Shown here: positions 60,165-64,000 of the stretch, one piece after another
How the letters are laid out: each line of letters starts with the position of its first letter
Position numbering within the stretch: position 1 is the first letter of the stretch
Assembly (NCBI RefSeq): GCF_036711975.1
Contig: NC_091975.1
Coordinates: forward strand, 5,520,501 to 5,584,500
Source of the DNA: Onthophagus taurus
Lineage: Eukaryota; Arthropoda; Insecta; Coleoptera; Scarabaeidae
Length of the DNA stretch: 64,000 bases
Direction of reading: 5' to 3'
Notes under the pieces: generated by a model
What the model saw: the letters and a program-made list of their open reading frames with translations, nothing else
Told to the model about the DNA's origin: nothing
The model's database searches: none
Made by a program: the position numbers and the translations under genes

Positions 60165-61385
60165 ATAAATGAAATAAATAAATAATAATTTATTGAGCCA
60201 AATTAGAAAAAACAAAATACAATAATAAGGAAAAGTACAATAATATTAAACTTAAATTATAGCTCAAAGGGTGCAAGGGCAGAAAAGGCAAAACAATGCC
60301 ACTGATTTTACTTGCACCTAATGAGAACAGCAGCAGAAAATAAAATAAAAGTTAAATCAAATCAAAACTGAGCAGTATCAATGAAAATGAGATAATAAAA
60401 ATAAAAACAAAAATAAAAACAAGTAGTTAGGATTATTAAATTACCAAAAGAATCAAAAGCAACACTATATCAATTATCACAAAAACCGATCAAACACCCT
60501 CTCGCGCAAAACAATAGATCTAAACAACTGAACCGAGCGGGCACACCTCGCAGAACTGGGAATCGCATTCCAAAAACGAGCTACTTGATAGGAAAACGAG
60601 CACTGAAATTTTGACGATCTATGCAGCGGAACTGTAATAGAAAATCCATGCCTAAGATTCAAATTGTGTACAACCGTTCTGAAGGTAATCTTGCGAGAAA
60701 GATAAGGAGGTTTACCAGAAATAATAATCCCATGAATAAAAGACAAGTAATGAAAAACAAATCTCTGTCGCATATTCAGCCAACCACAATTCTGAAGAGC
60801 TTGTGAGACGTGATCACCTCTCCTCAATTTATAAATAAAGCGAAGACACGAATTCTGCACGACCTGAATTCTTCGCAAACTCTCAAAAGATAGACATGGA
60901 CCAAATACAACGTTACAACAATTAAAGTGAGACAAAACTAGAGCATCACAGAGAAGGCGTTTGAGCTTTATCGACAAAAACATTTTACTAAAATAGAGGC
61001 TTCTAAGGGACCCATACGCGCGCCTACATATCAACCTAATGTGATCACCAAAAGTAAGCCTATCATCAATGACAACACCTAAACTCTTGACCGAGTCCAC
61101 CACTCTTAATTGCTCCCCTAGGATACTAATGTTAATGTCATTTTTATTAACAGAAAAGTTACCCTTTTTAGTAAATAAGATGCATTGGGTCTTGTCAGGA
61201 TTGATCACAAGAGCATGCCTTTGTATCTTCACACATAAGTGTCCCAATTCCTCAGTAATTCTGTCACATGCATGAGGCAACTCACCAGGTATGAGGTCGA
61301 AATAAAGCTGTGTATCATCCGCATATAAGTGATAGGAACATAAGGTTAATTTTGAAAATAAATTGCTGGGAATAAAAATAAAATA
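60165..61385 (-). pseudogene. 5'-truncated non-LTR retrotransposon with YADD motif
   Basis: Minus strand: CSYHLYADDTQLYFDL (61310-61340, the reverse transcriptase catalytic box), then LVINPDKTQCILFTKK, SVKSLGVVIDDRLTFGDHIR, LVLSHFNCCNVVFGPCL and AYQVARFWNAIPSS-like text (FSYQVARFWNAIPSSAR) to the stop at 60477. The frame is open for the whole surviving part, so the insertion is fairly recent. The 5' half including the endonuclease is absent. The 3' end near 60165-60190 is rich in AAATAAATAA. A different family member from 49200-50210. Confidence 0.85.
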
Positions 61386-64000
61386 TTGTCGGGATTTTTC
61401 TGACCTGGTATCAGTACTAAAGAAACTTTGTTATGATACATATTTTTATTGGTTGTTGTGGTGGATAAACATCATCTTTGTGCCAAACCTCACTGTACTG
61501 GAATCGTCCACTAGATTTTAGAAACGATATCCAACTTTTGGATACTGCAACCAATTGCTATGGATGTTGCATGCAACAACTGAATACTGAAATCATCTAC
61601 TATATATCGGAATCAACTACTACATTCTGGTTCTAATTAAGATGGAAATTGTATCTGGAACTTCTGGATGTTGGAACCAATTCCTACACCCAGCAACTGA
61701 ATCCTGGAATCATTTGCTGAAAACTGGAATCATCTATGAAAAAGAAAATTATTTTCAGTCTGTATCTGTTTTGGAAAGAAGTGAGCTGCGTGTTTTCAAC
61801 AACACCAGTCTCAATGTATTCGTTATATGGGATTATTACAAGTTCTTCTGTCTTTTTTTTCTGATTTTGTTTAAAAATCTATTTTTTTTTTGGTTTAATA
61901 AGAAATTAACTAAGAAAATGAAATAGTTTAAGATGCATAATTTTCGCCTTTATCCTAACTAGTTTATTATGATTGTCCCGATTCTAAGTAATACTTAACC
62001 AAACCGGCGCCTCCGCCAAAATTTGGATTATATTCGAATTCGTCCCTAAACTTCGTAATACCCCTCGTTTATCGCTTTACATACGGATTTGTTAATGCAG
62101 TCGTTGTAGTATTATTAACGTGTTCTGTAATGGAAAGTTAACCAAGCTAGTCGGATTATAATCATACGTACAGTCTGGTCAAATTTCAACTAAACTAATA
62201 CATTTCATTTAATTAACTTCAACAAATAACACGTAGATATAAATAAAATAATTGTGCATATAGTCAAAAGCGTAAAACAAAATAAAGAGGGAACGTTCAT
62301 TGTTCTCATTAAACGGTGGCACCCGAAGCTGAGTTTCTGTAATGAAATGAAATGTTAGCACACTTCCGCGTATAACCACTATTAACTATCAACTCTATGT
62401 ACATTCTGGGTAGCGGATATCAGCATAAGTAAGTGGGTTTCGAGCCCGTATTCGTAGCTGTTACACATAGCAGCCAAGCCGGACCTCGTCGAGGTATAGT
62501 AGCAGCAATTTGCCACTAATTTTCGCTGGTATAACTACACGTTCAGAGATGCTAAAACAACTAACTCCGCTTCCAGCAGACGATTTTCTTTCATTATCGC
62601 GCTATAATCAAATTAAGTCGTCGGCGCCGCAGTGGTTTTTGTTAAAACGAAAAAGGGAATTAATGATGGTGCCGTAACCGTAAACCCAAATAACATATCT
62701 GGCTTAAGAAGGGCGTTGGAACGTCGAGGCCGTGATCACTATTATTGTCGGGGTTACGGTCGTTATCGGTCCCTTCCTGCAGGACATAGCAGACCAGCTA
62801 TGACCTCTTAATTGACCCCTAGACAACCGTTCCACCAACGAGGAAAAAGGCGATTCCGTACTTAAGAAATACTACTTTTTTTCTCCTTCTCTATTTTATT
62901 ACAACGCTATCTACCCCCGGAATTGTATAAATTAAGATAAACAGGTAATAAATCATAGGGGTCCATGCAAACGGTATACAAAGGGGATGTACAGCAAACG
63001 ACTTGTAATTACTCGAGTGGTAAATATAGGCGAAGCACGCTCGGTATACAATGTTTGAATTGAATAGTAAGATAAAAAAAATATCACACGCAAACCTTAC
63101 TTAAACCGCCAACTATATTTATTAACATAACACCAGGCTTATTGTGCATATTTGCATACAAATAATGCAATTCACTTTAACATTTTTTTTTTTTTAACTT
63201 TTTTATTTAACGGAAAATCGGTTCGTTCAATGTAACAAAAAGTTTCGGTCGTAATTGCGATATCGGGGCGCCGATTGGGGAATCGAGACGTCCGGAAATT
63301 TCGGCGCTTTAAATAATTTATCGCGTTAAAAGGCGAAAAGTTCTCTCATAACGGCCGCCCCGCAAACCGTTTTAATTGAAATACGATTCGGACGTACGCG
63401 CGTTCTTAGATGTTAAACTATTAAAACGCCCGGATAACCGTATCTCAACGACTTCCCGTTAGCGCCGATTTGATTTTATATTGCAGAATTATCGGCGAAG
63501 CTATTAAAACGGGCGCTACGACGGTGAAATAGTTGCTTGATTGAAATTCCAACCGCCAAAGAACGTGAGAGGCGTCTTAAAATCTAATAAGATGGACCGA
63601 ATTTTCAAATTAAAATGTTTCAAAATATGCTTAAAATTAGAAATAATAATAATAAGAGATGATTAATTGGATAATTAATTTTATATGTTATTCTAACGTG
63701 GATATAGCATCCCCTTTCAGCTCCCCACCACACCTGTCACCGCAGGACGGGATCTCCGAGATCGACACACAAAAGCAATTAACTGTTTACGCACGAACAA
63801 TTGGCTAGGCGAGATTCCATTAATTGGACCAAGCGAATTTGTAACAGTTTGTATCTATCCTAATTTAGACGACATCCTAGAATCAACGATTTTTTTGTTG
63901 TATTAGATCTATGATACACATAAATCAATGTACTTAATGGCTTAGCTGGTATGGGTTTGTTAAAATTTGTTAAAACTGTTTTTTTTTACAGTTCTAGTTT
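61386..64000. other. Intergenic to window end
   Basis: 61490-61750 is a degenerate repeat of about 18 bp (CTGGAATCATCTACTG-like units). After that, mixed sequence with GC-rich islands at 62300-62830 and 63230-63560; GGCGCCTCCGCCAA at 62006 also occurs at 47868. No gene, RNA gene or paired transposon ends seen. Confidence 0.4.

Noticed and set aside
62434-62460. TTTCGAGCCCGTATTC as a tRNA T-arm
   Set aside because: No cloverleaf partners nearby; not a tRNA gene.

Overview
This window looks like an AT-rich insect nuclear genome, possibly a beetle (order is inference). The genes have short GT-AG introns (about 50-110 bp) where no transposon has landed. The conserved proteins are animal families: FBXO28, ARL14EP-like, MLX, FBXL6, an SLC17-like transporter and an M13 (neprilysin-like) protein. 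I found no convincing tRNA, rRNA or CRISPR array.

Layout. 1-10.9 kb: AT-rich, no supportable gene, repeats at 5.85-6.37 kb and 8.06-8.35 kb. 11.2-16.35 kb (minus): FBXO28 in three exons; its second intron (3.6 kb) is almost all transposon, namely a Tigger-like element carrying two further insertions plus a small TIR element. 17.86-18.34 kb (minus) and 18.84-19.69 kb (plus): ARL14EP-like and MLX, sharing a 494-bp divergent promoter. 19.98-20.70 kb: a TIR element with tandem repeats that each hold a perfect TGACGTCA site. 22.85-28.98 kb (minus): FBXL6 in eight exons; its 3.7-kb third intron holds fold-back repeats and a Tc1-type element split by a Penelope-like element with inverted terminal repeats. 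30.8-31.3 kb: decayed Tc1 fragment. 32.67-34.12 kb (plus): single-exon SLC17-type transporter. 34.1-49.2 kb: gene-poor, with local duplications, a long purine-strand-biased tract and a hAT-type element containing an RTE fragment. 49.2-52.0 kb: a truncated non-LTR retrotransposon and a 1.4-kb TIR element encoding a broken DUF7869-like protein. 53.1-58.6 kb (plus): M13-family gene whose zinc-binding HExxH has been lost. 60.2-61.4 kb: second truncated non-LTR element. The rest to 64 kb shows no gene.

Functional view. MLX is the partner of Mondo-type bHLH factors in sugar sensing. FBXO28 and FBXL6 would be substrate adaptors of SCF ubiquitin ligases. The SLC17-like protein is a membrane transporter. 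The M13 protein keeps the ectoenzyme architecture but appears catalytically dead. Nothing indicates an operon-like functional cluster; the most unusual content is the nested mobile DNA and the pseudo-peptidase. Exon joins were made by eye from splice signals, reading frame and family resemblance; no searches or folding programs were run.
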